64,000 bases of DNA from Nisaea acidiphila (GTDB lineage: Bacteria > Pseudomonadota > Alphaproteobacteria > Thalassobaculales > Thalassobaculaceae), in NCBI RefSeq assembly GCF_024662015.1, contig NZ_CP102480.1:3246001-3310000 (forward strand), read 5' to 3'. Shown piece by piece: positions 32,786-41,984 of this stretch; the first letter of the stretch is position 1; every line of letters begins with the position of its first letter. Below the pieces are notes generated by a model. That model saw only the letters and a program-made list of their open reading frames with translations. It was not told the DNA's origin and did not search any database. Both the position numbers and the translations under genes were made by a program.

Positions 32786-33300
32786 GCGGCTTTGCAATCC
32801 GACGGCTGGAGGCGGGTGACGCCGGTGCGTTCCTCGCGCTGAGGCAGCTGGCGCTCGAATCTTGCCCGGCAGCTTTCGGCGCCGCTCCCGAGGATGATTT
32901 TCTGCAATCCGAAGCGGATGTGCGCACACTTTTCGCGCGCCGCGGGGATGGGGCGGTATTCGGAGGGTTCGCGGAGAGGCTCGTCGGATGTGCGGGTTTC
33001 TATCGCGACAAAAAGATCAAGGAGCGCCACAAGGCCCATCTCTGGACCATGTTCGTCGAACCGGAATTTCGCGGCCGGGGGGTGGCCCGGGCGTTGCTTG
33101 AAGCGGTCCTCGCTCATTGCGCCCGGACCGAGGGTGTTACCGACATACATCTTGGTGTTTCGGACCGGGCGTCCGCGGCACGGGCGCTCTACGAGGGATT
33201 CGGCTTCGTCGCCTGGGGCGTGGAGCCCAGAGCGCTTCAATTTCAGGATGTTACGGTTTCACTAAGGCACATGGTTCTCACGATACGCCACGCTGAATAA
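32782..33300 (+). CDS. GNAT-family N-acetyltransferase
   Basis: A 172-residue acetyltransferase starting at GTG 32782, coupled to ubiX by a GTGA overlap, with GGGGAG 5 bases upstream. The acetyl-CoA binding site is visible as MFVEPEFRGRGVARALLEAV (Q/R-x-x-G-x-G/A), and the last strand reads GVSDRASAARALYEGFGFVAWGVEPRAL. The substrate is unknown. Translational coupling suggests a shared transcript with ubiX but says nothing about substrate. Confidence 0.85.
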   Translation: MSGFAIRRLEAGDAGAFLALRQLALESCPAAFGAAPEDDFLQSEADVRTLFARRGDGAVFGGFAERLVGCAGFYRDKKIKERHKAHLWTMFVEPEFRGRGVARALLEAVLAHCARTEGVTDIHLGVSDRASAARALYEGFGFVAWGVEPRALQFQDVTVSLRHMVLTIRHAE

Positions 33301-33364
33301 GGCGCTGCGCAACGTTCGATTGAACCGTTCGATGTCACATTTCTGTCGCCCCGCTGACTCTGAC

Positions 33365-33392
33365 TTGACATTTCCTCTGGGGGCTTTACCGT
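33365..33392 (+). promoter_or_regulatory. Possible sigma-70 promoter
   Basis: TTGACA at 33365-33370 matches the -35 consensus exactly; after 16 bases comes TACCGT, a weak -10. It would start RNA near 33400, upstream of the hairpin. Confidence 0.3.
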
Positions 33393-33442
33393 CTGTCCCG
33401 GGCAAGTTGAACAGGGTGCTCAAAGTCTAAAAAAGAATACAA

Positions 33443-33470
33443 AAAGGGCCGCGCTTCGGCGCGGTCCTTT
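33443..33470. terminator. Terminator-like hairpin in the metY leader
   Basis: A 12-base stem (AAAGGGCCGCGC with GCGCGGTCCTTT, one G-U pair) closed by TTCG. On the plus strand the U-tract is short; on the minus strand it is followed by TTTTGTATTCTTTTTT, a strong one, although no minus-strand gene ends nearby. Confidence 0.65.
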
Positions 33471-33629
33471 GATTCTGGAGCGGTGGTTCCGAGGCGGCGT
33501 TCGAACCCTCCGGGAATCACCCCGAGCACCCTCCGCCCGCCCCCTTATCTGTCTTTCCTTGCGTCCCGCTCGGCATCCGTTGAAGATCGCCGCAAAATAC
33601 GACCGGCGCCCATCAGGGAGGGACAGAGG

Positions 33630-34937
33630 ATGGCTTCCGACGGCAATCTTTTCGGGTTCGACACGCTCGCCTTGCATGCGGGCCAGCAACCGGACAGCGA
33701 TACCGGCGCACGTGCGGTGCCGATCTATCAGACAACGTCTTACGTGTTCCGCGACGTCGAGCATGCGGCCTCCTTGTTCAACCTCGAGCGGGCCGGGCAT
33801 ATCTATTCCCGCATCTCCAATCCGACAGTCGCGGTGCTAGAGGAGCGGGTTGCCGCGCTCGAGGGCGGGGTCGGCGCGGTCGCGACGGCGAGCGGGCACG
33901 CGGCGCTGCATCTCGCGATCGCGACCCTGATGGGGGCCGGTTCCCATATCGTCGCGTCCAGCGCGCTTTATGGCGGTAGCCACAACCTTTTCAGCCACAC
34001 GCTCCCGCGCTTCGGCATCGAGACCACAAAGGTGCATCCGCGCGACATAGAGGGCTTCCGGAAGGCGATCCGGCCGGAAACCCGGCTGGTCTTCGCCGAA
34101 ACGATCGGGAATCCGGGCCTTGAGGTCCTGGACATCGAGGCGCTTGCCGAAGTGGCGCATGAAGCGGGCATTCCGCTGATGATCGATTCCACTTTCACAA
34201 CGCCCTATCTTTGCCGTCCCTTCGACCATGGCGCCGATCTGATTATGCATTCGGCGACCAAATGGCTCGGCGGGCACGGTGTTGCGATCGGCGGCGTGCT
34301 GGTCGACGGCGGGCGTTTCGACTGGGAGGCGTCGGGTAAATTCCCGACCCTGACCGAGCCTTATGCCGGCTATCACGGGCTCGATTTCGCCGAGGAGTTC
34401 GGCCCGCAGGCCTTCTGCATGCGGGCGCGGGCCGAGGGGCTGCGCGATTTCGGTGCCTGTCTCTCGCCGCAGAACGCCTTTCATCTGATGCAGGGCATCG
34501 AAACCCTGCCGCTGCGGATGGACCGCCATGTTGCCAACGCGCGCAAGGTTGCGGCCTTCCTCGAAGATTCCGAAGCGGTCGAATGGGTGCTCTATCCGGA
34601 GCTGGACAGCCACCCCGACAAGGCGCTCGCGCAGCGCCTGATGCCGAAAGGCGCGGGCTCGATGATCGCTTTCGGCATCAAGGGCGGCCGGGATGCGGGC
34701 AAGACTTTTATCGAACGGCTCGGGGTCTGGTCGCATCTCGCCAATGTCGGCGACGCGAAGTCGCTGGTCATCCATCCGGCCAGCACCACGCATCAGCAGA
34801 TGGATGCGGAGATGATGAAGGCTGCGGGTCTGTCGGAAGACCTCGTGCGGCTCTCGGTCGGTCTGGAAGATGCGGACGACCTGATCGCCGATCTGAAACA
34901 GGCGCTGCGCGCCGCAACCATGCGCAAGGCGGGATAA
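33630..34937 (+). CDS. metY: O-acetylhomoserine sulfhydrylase / Cys-Met metabolism PLP enzyme
   Basis: A 435-residue PLP enzyme of the Cys/Met metabolism family. Its length and the opening GFDTLALHAGQQPDSDTGARAVPIYQTTSYVF fit O-acetylhomoserine aminocarboxypropyltransferase better than the shorter cystathionine synthases. The PLP-binding lysine is in IMHSATKWLGGHGVAIGG; other conserved segments are YSRISNPT, FAETIGNPG and HPASTTHQQM. It would make homocysteine from O-acetylhomoserine and sulfide. Start ATG 33630 follows GGGAGG. It is the first gene of a three-gene set with an alpha/beta hydrolase and an acyl-CoA thioesterase. Confidence 0.88.
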   Translation: MASDGNLFGFDTLALHAGQQPDSDTGARAVPIYQTTSYVFRDVEHAASLFNLERAGHIYSRISNPTVAVLEERVAALEGGVGAVATASGHAALHLAIATLMGAGSHIVASSALYGGSHNLFSHTLPRFGIETTKVHPRDIEGFRKAIRPETRLVFAETIGNPGLEVLDIEALAEVAHEAGIPLMIDSTFTTPYLCRPFDHGADLIMHSATKWLGGHGVAIGGVLVDGGRFDWEASGKFPTLTEPYAGYHGLDFAEEFGPQAFCMRARAEGLRDFGACLSPQNAFHLMQGIETLPLRMDRHVANARKVAAFLEDSEAVEWVLYPELDSHPDKALAQRLMPKGAGSMIAFGIKGGRDAGKTFIERLGVWSHLANVGDAKSLVIHPASTTHQQMDAEMMKAAGLSEDLVRLSVGLEDADDLIADLKQALRAATMRKAG

Positions 34938-34941
34938 GAAG

Positions 34942-35742
34942 ATGAAGTTCGACGTTACGGGCCGGGAGGCTTTCGCCGCGACCGGCGGCCGCCCCTTTGA
35001 CGGAGGCAAACCGGCTCTGCTGATGCTGCACGGCGCGGGCATGGACCATACGGTCTGGTCGCTGCAGTCTCGCTATTTCGCGCATCACGGCTATACGGTG
35101 CTCGCCGTCGATCTGCCGGGGCATGGGCGCAGCGCCGGACCGGTCCCTGAGACCATTCCGGCCTTCGCCGAGTGGTGTCTCTCGGCTCTAGAAGCGGCGG
35201 GCGCGGGCGACGTCCTCGTGATGGGGCATTCTATGGGGGCCCTGATCGCGCTTGAGGTCGCGGCCCGGCTTGGGACCCGCGCGAAGGCGCTGGCGCTGCT
35301 CGGCTCCGTGCCGGAGATGAAGGTGCATCCGGACCTGCTCGGCGCTGCCCGGAGCGGCAATCACGCCGCGCTTGAGACCATGGTCGGCTGGGGTGTTGGA
35401 CGCCGGGCGCAGATTGGCGGCCACCGTGCGCCCGGGAGCTGGGTCTCCGGCGCAAGTATGCGCCTGCTGGAAGCGGGCGACTATGCCACCCTCGCTGTAG
35501 ATCTTGCCGCCTGCGATGCCTATGGCGGGGCTCTGGAAACGGCGGCAAAAGTCACTTGTCCCGCACTTCTGCTGTGCGGGGCCGATGACAAGATGACCCC
35601 GGCCAAACTCGCCCAGCCGCTCGGCAAGGCCCTGCCGGACTGCACTATGGCGGTGCTGAAGGGGGCGGGGCACATGATGATGATCGAGCAACCGGACGAG
35701 ACGCTGGACGCGCTCGCGGAGTTCTTTGGAGACAAGGTGTGA
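34942..35742 (+). CDS. Alpha/beta hydrolase
   Basis: A 266-residue hydrolase. The nucleophile elbow is GHSMGALIALE, the acid is in CGADDKMTP and the catalytic His in KGAGHMMMIEQP; an N-terminal LLMLHGAGMDHTVWSLQ supplies the oxyanion hole. It starts four bases after the metY stop and overlaps the thioesterase gene by 4 bases, so the three genes are one transcription unit. A homoserine O-acyltransferase role is not supported, as the family pattern is that of generic esterases/lipases. Cytoplasmic; substrate unknown. Confidence 0.87.
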   Translation: MKFDVTGREAFAATGGRPFDGGKPALLMLHGAGMDHTVWSLQSRYFAHHGYTVLAVDLPGHGRSAGPVPETIPAFAEWCLSALEAAGAGDVLVMGHSMGALIALEVAARLGTRAKALALLGSVPEMKVHPDLLGAARSGNHAALETMVGWGVGRRAQIGGHRAPGSWVSGASMRLLEAGDYATLAVDLAACDAYGGALETAAKVTCPALLLCGADDKMTPAKLAQPLGKALPDCTMAVLKGAGHMMMIEQPDETLDALAEFFGDKV

Positions 35743-36179
35743 GCGAGGAGACTGTTGTCGAGACCCGGGACCGTTTCCGCTGGTGGCTGGAGATTCCGAC
35801 CCGCTGGATGGACAACGACGTCTACGGGCACGTCAACAACGTGCAGTACTATTCCTATTTCGATACCGCGGTGAACAGTCACCTCATCCGCGAGGCTGGC
35901 CTCGACATTCACAACAGCCCGGTGATCGGTCTCGTGGTCGAGACCCGCTGCCAATTCAAGAAGTCGATCGAGTTTCCGGAGACGGTCGACGCGGGCATCC
36001 GGGTCGAGAAGATCGGCCGTTCCAGCGTGGTCTATTCCGTCGGCCTGTTCCGTGCGGGCGACGACGAGATCGCCGCGCTCGGCCATTTCGTGCATGTCTA
36101 TGTGGAGCGCGAGACCCAGACGCCGGTGCCGATTCCGGAGCGAATGCGCGCGGCGATGGTGCCTCTTCTGCTCGGCTGA
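35739..36179 (+). CDS. Acyl-CoA thioesterase (4HBT hotdog family)
   Basis: A 146-residue single-hotdog thioesterase of the YbgC/4HBT type. The signature WMDNDVYGHVNNVQYYSYFDTAVN contains the Asp and the HVNN loop of this family, and the later RCQFKKSIEFPETVDAGIRVEKIG completes the fold. It starts at GTG 35739, overlapping the hydrolase stop. It should cleave acyl-CoA, chain length unknown. Confidence 0.88.
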   Translation: MSEETVVETRDRFRWWLEIPTRWMDNDVYGHVNNVQYYSYFDTAVNSHLIREAGLDIHNSPVIGLVVETRCQFKKSIEFPETVDAGIRVEKIGRSSVVYSVGLFRAGDDEIAALGHFVHVYVERETQTPVPIPERMRAAMVPLLLG

Positions 36180-36189
36180 TCCGCCGGCG

Positions 36190-36684
36190 TTATCTGGTGC
36201 GGGAGATCTTGTAGAGCCCGTCGACGATCTGCTGGCCGATGGCGCCGACCTCGCCTTTCATCTTGGTCGCAACGACGGCTTTTAGCGCGTCGACATGGGC
36301 CTTGATGGCGTCGATATCGTTATGGCCGCGCGCGCCGGGGGCGCCGAGTTCCAGATAGCGGTTCATCGAGGTCGCAATCTTCTCGACCATAGGGTAGCCG
36401 AAGCTCGCGCCCTGGGACCGTAAATCGTGCATGACCGTATAGATCGTGCGCTCCGGCCCTTCCGGCTCCGCGCCATCCGCCGCGAGAAGCTCGACCGCCG
36501 CGTCCAGTTTCTCGATGCTGTCCTTCGCGGTTTCGGCGAGATCGATATTGGCGACTGCGTCCGCAAGCGCGGCTTCGGCCTTGGCGATCAGGCGCTCGTC
36601 CATACGCGCGGTACCGCCCACGAGGTCCTTCAGCTTGTTCGGCTGATGGATGACCTCGTAGGACCCTTTCGGTGACTGGGCCAT
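36190..36684 (-). CDS. Histidine-phosphotransfer (Hpt)-like protein
   Basis: A 164-residue, mostly helical protein. Around residue 86 it has MHDLRSQGASFGYPMVEKI, which matches the Hpt consensus H-x-L-K/R-x-x-x-x-x-x-G-F with His86 as the likely phospho-acceptor. The protein is otherwise rich in helix-forming Ala, Glu and Lys. It lies 10 bases after the response regulator gene and in the same direction, so the pair probably works together in a phosphorelay; no histidine kinase is in the window. The assignment rests on motif and context. Confidence 0.72.
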   Translation of the reverse strand: MAQSPKGSYEVIHQPNKLKDLVGGTARMDERLIAKAEAALADAVANIDLAETAKDSIEKLDAAVELLAADGAEPEGPERTIYTVMHDLRSQGASFGYPMVEKIATSMNRYLELGAPGARGHNDIDAIKAHVDALKAVVATKMKGEVGAIGQQIVDGLYKISRTR

Positions 36685-36694
36685 CCTCTATCCC

Positions 36695-37258
36695 TCACGA
36701 TCCTGCATGACTGGGCTCTCGCGCCGCGCTCTTCGCCCGCGCATCGCGGTTGCGAATCTCGGCTTCCCGGCGTTCCTCGCCGTCGAACGGCTCAACCTTG
36801 CGGCGCCGGTCCGGGCCGAAGTAATCGTCTGTCCGCACGAATGGGCGGGGATGCTCGATCACCGCGACCAAGCGCTGGATCAGGCCGACACCGGTAAAGG
36901 GCTTGGCCATGAATTCCGTCACGCCGGCATCGCGCGCCATTTCGATGCGATTGGATTCCGTATAGCCGCTCACCATGATGATAGGCAGGAACTCGTCCGG
37001 GCTGTGCTCCGAGGTGCGGATCCAGCGTGTCAGCTCGACCCCGTCCATTTCCTCCATCACCCAATCGGTGATGATGACGTCGACCTGGTACTCGCCGAGC
37101 TTGCGGATAGCGTGATTGCCGTCCCGGGCGTCGATGATGTTCTTGACGCCGATCGATTGTAGAATCGCCCGCAGGACCTCCCGCATCGGCTGGCTGTCCT
37201 CGACGATCATCACGCAGAGGCGCTGAAAGCGCGCTTCGTTGATCGGCCCTTGTGACAT
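36695..37258 (-). CDS. CheY-like response regulator with C-terminal extension
   Basis: A 187-residue protein with a receiver domain at residues 14-135: acidic pocket VMIVEDSQ, phospho-acceptor Asp65 in VIITDWVMEEMDG, the Ser/Thr in IMVSGY and the Lys in FMAKPF. The remaining 50 residues are not a known output domain; they contain FGPDRRR and a run of charged residues. CheY-like regulators with the FxGPDRRR tail are common in Rhodospirillales. It is followed by the Hpt-like gene. Output is probably through protein-protein contact. Confidence 0.9.
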   Translation of the reverse strand: MSQGPINEARFQRLCVMIVEDSQPMREVLRAILQSIGVKNIIDARDGNHAIRKLGEYQVDVIITDWVMEEMDGVELTRWIRTSEHSPDEFLPIIMVSGYTESNRIEMARDAGVTEFMAKPFTGVGLIQRLVAVIEHPRPFVRTDDYFGPDRRRKVEPFDGEERREAEIRNRDARAKSAAREPSHAGS

Positions 37259-37680
37259 TACGAACCCTGTTTCCCGGCCCCATTGCCTTGAACTTTCCGG
37301 GGGCCTTCGAAAATCGCTTTGAGATCGAGGAGTTTAATCGACTTCCGATAGGTAAGGCTATAGTCAGATTATTTCTCTCTCAATCCAAAGTGGCGAATAA
37401 AATTAGCAAATGCCGCATATGGCGATTTGTAGAGTAAGTGCAAAAAGCCACCGACAAAGGTGCGCTAGGACACAATATCTGGTATAGAATTTATTTAAAT
37501 CGACTAGACAGGGTCTGGCTGGTTTTGGCGGAAATCCGGGGCTGGTGGAGGAACTCTCTGTCCGGCGCTCTTGACTTGGCGACCGATTCGCAGATTGTTC
37601 CGGCCCGCCGGAACGGTCGGGCGCTTACGCCGCCGCGCCGGTGTTTCGCAGGAGCCGGACTCACTTGAGGACTGAAGGTA
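37259..37680. other. Intergenic region with an AT-rich core, between divergent operons
   Basis: This 422-base stretch separates the response-regulator operon from yebC. The central 37370-37510 part is distinctly AT-rich for this genome and contains a TATAGAAT box at 37483-37490 with no good -35 partner. No open frame with plausible codon usage is seen. The yebC ribosome binding site (GAGGACTGAAGG) is at the end. It should hold promoters for both sides. Confidence 0.5.
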
Positions 37681-38433
37681 ATGGCTGGGCATTCCCAATT
37701 TAAGAACATCATGTACCGGAAGGGCGCGCAGGATAAAAAGCGCGCCAAGCTTTTCACGCGACTGATCCGTGAAATCGCCGTTGCGGCGAAATCCGGTACC
37801 GACCCGAGCGCAAATCCGCGCCTGCGCTCCGCCATCCAGGCAGCCCGCGAGGCGAACATGCCGAAGGACAATATCGACCGTGTCCTGAAGAAGGCCGAGG
37901 GCGGCGGCGAGGACGATAACTACGAGGATATCCGCTACGAGGGCTATGCGCCGGGTGGTGTCGCGATGATCGTCGAGGCGCTGACCGACAACCGCAACCG
38001 GACCGCCTCCGAGGTGCGCGCGGCTTTTTCCAAGCACGGTGGCACGCTCGGCGAGACCAATTCGGTGAGTTTCATGTTCGACCGGATCGGGCAGATCAGC
38101 TATCCGGCGGACAAGGCCGACCCGGACGCGATGTTCGAGGCGGCGCTCGAAGCCGGCGCGGAGAATGTCGAATCCTCCGACGACGGCCACGTCATCACTT
38201 GCGCGCCGGACGACCTGAGCGCTGTCCGCGAGGCGCTGTCGGAGCAATTCGGTGCGCCGGAAAACGCGGAACTGACCTGGAAGCCGCAGAACACGGTGCC
38301 GGTCGACGAGGGGCAGGCCGAAACCATCATGAAGCTGCTCGCGGTTCTCGAGGACAATGACGACGTGCAGTCGGTCTCGGCCAATTTCGAGATTCCGGAT
38401 GATGTCATGCGCAAGTTGACGGCGGCGGCCTGA
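37681..38433 (+). CDS. yebC: YebC/PmpR-family protein
   Basis: A 250-residue protein of the YebC/TACO1 family. It begins [25 protein letters not shown], followed by [31 protein letters not shown] and [19 protein letters not shown], all standard. Members have been described as DNA-binding regulators and more recently as factors that help ribosomes translate difficult stretches such as polyproline. The latter may be relevant, since tolA downstream encodes a very proline-rich protein. It precedes ruvC by 35 bases, the usual alphaproteobacterial order. Confidence 0.95.
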   Translation: MAGHSQFKNIMYRKGAQDKKRAKLFTRLIREIAVAAKSGTDPSANPRLRSAIQAAREANMPKDNIDRVLKKAEGGGEDDNYEDIRYEGYAPGGVAMIVEALTDNRNRTASEVRAAFSKHGGTLGETNSVSFMFDRIGQISYPADKADPDAMFEAALEAGAENVESSDDGHVITCAPDDLSAVREALSEQFGAPENAELTWKPQNTVPVDEGQAETIMKLLAVLEDNDDVQSVSANFEIPDDVMRKLTAAA

Positions 38434-38468
38434 CGGCGGTCGGGACGAAACGGGGAGATGCAGCTGAC

Positions 38469-39047
38469 ATGAGGCTTCTCGGTCTCGATCCGGGACTCCG
38501 CTTCACCGGTTGGGGCGTGATTGACGTGGACGGCAACCGCCTGCGTCACGTCGCTAACGGGACGCTGCGGTCGACGGCGTCCCGGAGCATCGCCGAGAGG
38601 CTTCTGGAGCTGCATGACGGCGTGCTGGAAATCATCGAGACCCATCGCCCGGACGAGGCGGCGGTCGAGGAGACCTTCGTCAACAAGAACCCGGAATCGA
38701 CTTTGAAACTCGGTCTTGCCCGTGGCGCGGTTCTGCTCGCCCCAGCGAAGAAAGGCATGCGGGTGACCGAGTACGCGCCGAACCGGGTGAAGAAGACGGT
38801 TGTCGGTGCGGGGCACGCCAACAAGGACCAGATTCAGGTCATGGTGAACAAGCTGTTGCCGGATGCAGCCTTCGAGTCGCCGGACGCGGCGGATGCGCTG
38901 GCCGTCGCGGTCTGCCACGCGCATTTCGCCCAGAGCCGGCATGCCTTCGGAGACAAGGTCGGGGTCTCCCGTATCCGCAAACAATCCGCGACCGGCGGTT
39001 ACGAGAAGGCCGTACAGGCGGCGCTCAGAAAGGAGATGGGGCTGTGA
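38469..39047 (+). CDS. ruvC: Holliday junction endodeoxyribonuclease RuvC
   Basis: A 192-residue resolvase, slightly longer than the E. coli enzyme through a C-terminal tail. The first catalytic Asp is in [13 protein letters not shown], the Glu in [14 protein letters not shown], and the last acidic pair in [16 protein letters not shown]. It cuts Holliday junctions moved by RuvAB. GGGGAG lies 13 bases upstream of ATG 38469. It overlaps ruvA by 4 bases. Confidence 0.95.
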   Translation: MRLLGLDPGLRFTGWGVIDVDGNRLRHVANGTLRSTASRSIAERLLELHDGVLEIIETHRPDEAAVEETFVNKNPESTLKLGLARGAVLLAPAKKGMRVTEYAPNRVKKTVVGAGHANKDQIQVMVNKLLPDAAFESPDAADALAVAVCHAHFAQSRHAFGDKVGVSRIRKQSATGGYEKAVQAALRKEMGL

Positions 39048-39667
39048 TCGCGAAACTGCGCGGAATCCTGGACTCCTTCGGTGACGGCTCGGCGGTGATC
39101 GACGTTGCCGGCGTCGGATATCTGATTTTTGCCTCCAGCCGTACGCTCGCGAAGCTTGGCGACCGGGGCGGCGAGGTTTCGGTCCATGTCGAGACCCATG
39201 TCCGCGAGGATCATATCCACCTCTACGGCTTTGCCGACAAGGGCGAGCAGGACTGCTTCAAACTGTTGCAGACGGTGCAGGGTGTCGGCGCCAAGGCGGC
39301 GCTTTCGATCCTTTCCGCGCTCTCGCCCGACGAGATCATCCGTGCGGTCGCGGCGGGCGACGCCAAGATGCTGACCCGCGCCGACGGGGTGGGCCCGAAA
39401 CTCGCAGGCCGGATCGTCAACGAGCTGAAGGACAAGGCGGTCAATGTCTCGCTCGGCGCCGATATCGCGGCCACGGCTCCGGCCGGAAAGGGCGCGGCGC
39501 CCGCGAACGAGTCCGCTGCCGTGGCCGATGCGATTTCCGCCCTGGTCAATCTCGGCTATGACCGCAGCGTCGCCTATGGCGCCGTCCATGCGGCCGCCAA
39601 ATCCGCCGGCGCCGATGCCGGGCTCGACCAGCTCATCACCGGCGGCCTGAAGGAACTCGCCTCGTGA
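39044..39667 (+). CDS. ruvA: Holliday junction branch migration protein RuvA
   Basis: A 207-residue protein: domain I ([29 protein letters not shown]), helix-hairpin-helix domain II ([20 protein letters not shown] and [19 protein letters not shown]), and domain III at the C-terminus ([24 protein letters not shown]) joined by a flexible Ala/Pro linker. It starts at GTG 39044 inside the ruvC stop and overlaps ruvB by 4 bases. Confidence 0.96.
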   Translation: MIAKLRGILDSFGDGSAVIDVAGVGYLIFASSRTLAKLGDRGGEVSVHVETHVREDHIHLYGFADKGEQDCFKLLQTVQGVGAKAALSILSALSPDEIIRAVAAGDAKMLTRADGVGPKLAGRIVNELKDKAVNVSLGADIAATAPAGKGAAPANESAAVADAISALVNLGYDRSVAYGAVHAAAKSAGADAGLDQLITGGLKELAS

Positions 39668-40743
39668 GCGCCTGGGAAGACGAGGAAGGCGGCCGGCTCG
39701 TCGATGGCGAGCGCTCGACCGAGGACACGCCGGAGCGGGCACTCCGGCCGCTCAGCCTTGACGATTTCGTCGGCCAGAAGCAAAGCCGGGAAAACCTCAA
39801 GGTCTTCATCGAAGCCGCCAAGGCGCGCGAAGAGGCGATGGACCACACGCTGTTCTTCGGCCCGCCCGGTCTCGGCAAAACCACGCTGGCGCAGATCGTC
39901 GCCCGCGAGCTCGGGGTGAACTTCCGGGCGACCTCCGGCCCGGTGATCGCCAAGGCGGGCGATCTCGCCGCGCTGCTCACCAATCTCCAGGCGCGCGACG
40001 TTCTCTTCATCGATGAGATACACCGCCTTAATCCTGCCGTAGAGGAAGTGCTCTATCCGGCCATGGAGGATTTTCAGCTCGACCTCATCATCGGCGAGGG
40101 ACCGGCCGCGCGCTCGATCCGCATCGATTTGCCGCCGTTTACGCTGGTGGCGGCGACGACGCGCTCCGGCCTGATCACGACGCCGCTCCGGGAGCGCTTC
40201 GGCATTCCGCTGCGCCTCCAGTTCTACAATCCGGAGGAACTGCAGAGCATCGTCATGCGCGGGGCTTCCCTGCTGGGCATGAACCTGCTGCCGGACGGCG
40301 CGGCGGAAATCGCCAACCGGTCCCGTGGCACGCCCCGGGTTGCCGGCCGCCTGTTGCGGCGGGTGCGGGACTTCGCCGCCGTCGCCGGGGTCGAGGAAAT
40401 CGGCCAGAAGGCGGCCGACGGAGCGCTCAACCGGCTCGATATCGACGATCGCGGCCTGGATGCGATGGACCGGAAATATCTGCGCTGCATCGCGGAGAAT
40501 TACGGCGGCGGTCCGGTCGGGGCGGAAACCCTGGCGGCCGCGCTCTCCGAACAGCGCGACGTGATCGAGGAAGTGATCGAGCCCTATCTGTTGCAGCAGG
40601 GGCTTCTGCAGCGTACGCCGCGCGGTCGGGTGCTCTCCGAGGCGGCGTACCGCTATCTCGGGCTCGCCGCGCCGAACCGAACGCCGGCCGAAGTCGCGCA
40701 GATGACCCTTCTCGAGGACGATCCCGAGGGGTGCGATGTCTGA
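39664..40743 (+). CDS. ruvB: Holliday junction branch migration helicase RuvB
   Basis: A 359-residue AAA+ motor. Walker A is [11 protein letters not shown] near residue 65, Walker B is [11 protein letters not shown], the sensor region is [17 protein letters not shown], and the C-terminal winged helix is [21 protein letters not shown]. It starts at GTG 39664 and is translationally coupled to ruvA; its stop overlaps the ybgC start by 8 bases, tying the recombination genes to the Tol-Pal genes. Confidence 0.97.
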   Translation: MSAWEDEEGGRLVDGERSTEDTPERALRPLSLDDFVGQKQSRENLKVFIEAAKAREEAMDHTLFFGPPGLGKTTLAQIVARELGVNFRATSGPVIAKAGDLAALLTNLQARDVLFIDEIHRLNPAVEEVLYPAMEDFQLDLIIGEGPAARSIRIDLPPFTLVAATTRSGLITTPLRERFGIPLRLQFYNPEELQSIVMRGASLLGMNLLPDGAAEIANRSRGTPRVAGRLLRRVRDFAAVAGVEEIGQKAADGALNRLDIDDRGLDAMDRKYLRCIAENYGGGPVGAETLAAALSEQRDVIEEVIEPYLLQQGLLQRTPRGRVLSEAAYRYLGLAAPNRTPAEVAQMTLLEDDPEGCDV

Positions 40744-41206
40744 GCGGAAGCTGGCGCCGGCGGTGACTTCGTTCACGGCGGACGGAGCGCATGTGCTCCG
40801 CACACGGGTCTATTACGAGGATACCGATGCCGGCGGTGTGGTCTATCACGCCAACTACCTGCGCTTCGCCGAGCGCGGGCGCACGGAATATCTGCGCGAT
40901 GCCGGCGTCTCCCAGTCGGAACTTTCCGACGAAGAGGGAGTGTTTTTCGTGGTCCGGCGCAGCGTCATCGATTTCCGCCTTCCGGCGCGTCTCGACGATG
41001 CTTTGGATATCGTGACGAGGATCGCGGAGACCAAGGGCGCCTCATTCGAGGTGGCACAGGAAATCAGGAAAGCGGGAACCGCTGACTATCTGGTCAGGGT
41101 CGACAGCACCATCGCGTGCCTCGACCGCAAGGGCCGGCCGGTCCGGGTTCCGAAATCGGTCCGGGCGAAACTGGACCGGCAGACCATGGCTGGGACGAAC
41201 GAGTGA
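40736..41206 (+). CDS. ybgC: Tol-Pal-associated acyl-CoA thioesterase YbgC
   Basis: A 156-residue hotdog thioesterase. The signature [28 protein letters not shown] carries the catalytic Asp and the HANY loop. It is the usual first gene of the tol-pal cluster, and in other bacteria acts on acyl-CoA or acyl-ACP and interacts with phospholipid-synthesis proteins. Start ATG 40736 lies inside the ruvB end. Confidence 0.93.
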   Translation: MSERKLAPAVTSFTADGAHVLRTRVYYEDTDAGGVVYHANYLRFAERGRTEYLRDAGVSQSELSDEEGVFFVVRRSVIDFRLPARLDDALDIVTRIAETKGASFEVAQEIRKAGTADYLVRVDSTIACLDRKGRPVRVPKSVRAKLDRQTMAGTNE

Positions 41207-41249
41207 CCGCGCGAGACGCAAGTTCAGGAATCCGGGGATAAGCATCTAG

Positions 41250-41981
41250 ATGGAAACAACAGTCGTCGACACCGTAGCGCTTGGGGGTACGGCCGCCACC
41301 GACATGAGCATCTGGGGCCTGTTCCTGGCCGCGGACTGGATCGTGAAGACCGTGATGATCGTGCTGATCGGCGCTTCGATCTGGAGCTGGGCGATCATCG
41401 TCGACAAGTCGATGAAGCTGCGGCGCCTCTCGAAAGCCGCGGAACAGTTCGAGGAAAGCTTCTGGTCGGGCGGGTCTCTGGAAGACCTCTACGACCGGAT
41501 CGGCTCGCAGCCGGGCGATCCGATGACGGCGGTTTTCTCGGCCGCGATGCGGGAATGGCGCCGCTCTGCCGCCAAAGGGCTCGCCGCCAAGGGCTCGGAG
41601 ATCCGCGCCAGCCTGCGCCAGCGCATCGAGCAGGTGATGCATCTCTCGATCGGCCGCGAGATGGACCGGCTGGAAAAGCACATGACCTTCCTTGCCTCGG
41701 TCGGATCCGTCGCGCCGTTCGTCGGGCTCTTCGGCACGGTCTGGGGGATCATGAACAGCTTCCAGTCGATCGCCGCGACCAAGAACACCTCTCTTGCGGT
41801 GGTGGCTCCCGGCATCGCCGAGGCGCTCTTTGCCACTGCGCTCGGCCTGATCGCCGCAATCCCGGCGGTCATTGCCTATAACAAGATCTCGACGGATCTC
41901 GGCCGTTTCGCCGGCAGGCTGGAAAACTTCTCCGCCGAGTTCGCGTCCATCCTCTCGCGTCAGCTCGACGAAGGGGGCTGA
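41250..41981 (+). CDS. tolQ: Tol-Pal system proton channel subunit TolQ
   Basis: A 243-residue inner-membrane protein of the MotA/TolQ/ExbB family with three helices: about 22-45, 140-165 and 180-200. VGSVAPFVGLFGTVWGIMNSFQSIA and GIAEALFATALGLIAAIPAVIAYN are the conserved helices 2 and 3. With TolR it uses the proton gradient to energise TolA during outer-membrane constriction at division. It is 43 bases after ybgC and 3 bases before tolR. Confidence 0.96.
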   Translation: METTVVDTVALGGTAATDMSIWGLFLAADWIVKTVMIVLIGASIWSWAIIVDKSMKLRRLSKAAEQFEESFWSGGSLEDLYDRIGSQPGDPMTAVFSAAMREWRRSAAKGLAAKGSEIRASLRQRIEQVMHLSIGREMDRLEKHMTFLASVGSVAPFVGLFGTVWGIMNSFQSIAATKNTSLAVVAPGIAEALFATALGLIAAIPAVIAYNKISTDLGRFAGRLENFSAEFASILSRQLDEGG

Positions 41982-41984
41982 TCC

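Larger units (their letters stand above)
33301..33629. other. Intergenic region upstream of metY
   Basis: This 329-base stretch holds a possible sigma-70 pair at 33365-33392 (TTGACA, 16-base spacer, TACCGT), a strong hairpin at 33443-33470, and a GTTCGAACC motif near 33500 that resembles a tRNA T-loop but has no matching stem. The metY ribosome binding site (GGGAGGGACAGAGG) is at its end. The long leader plus hairpin would suit attenuation or a small RNA, but I cannot fold it into a known SAM riboswitch by eye. Confidence 0.4.

Noticed and set aside
33480-33530. tRNA-like GTTCGAACC motif upstream of metY
   Set aside because: Neither strand can form a T-stem or an acceptor stem around it, and no anticodon arm is visible, so this is not a tRNA and only a doubtful remnant.
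33301-33629. SAM-II riboswitch upstream of metY
   Set aside because: I looked for the conserved pseudoknot pattern and did not find it; only a hairpin remains.
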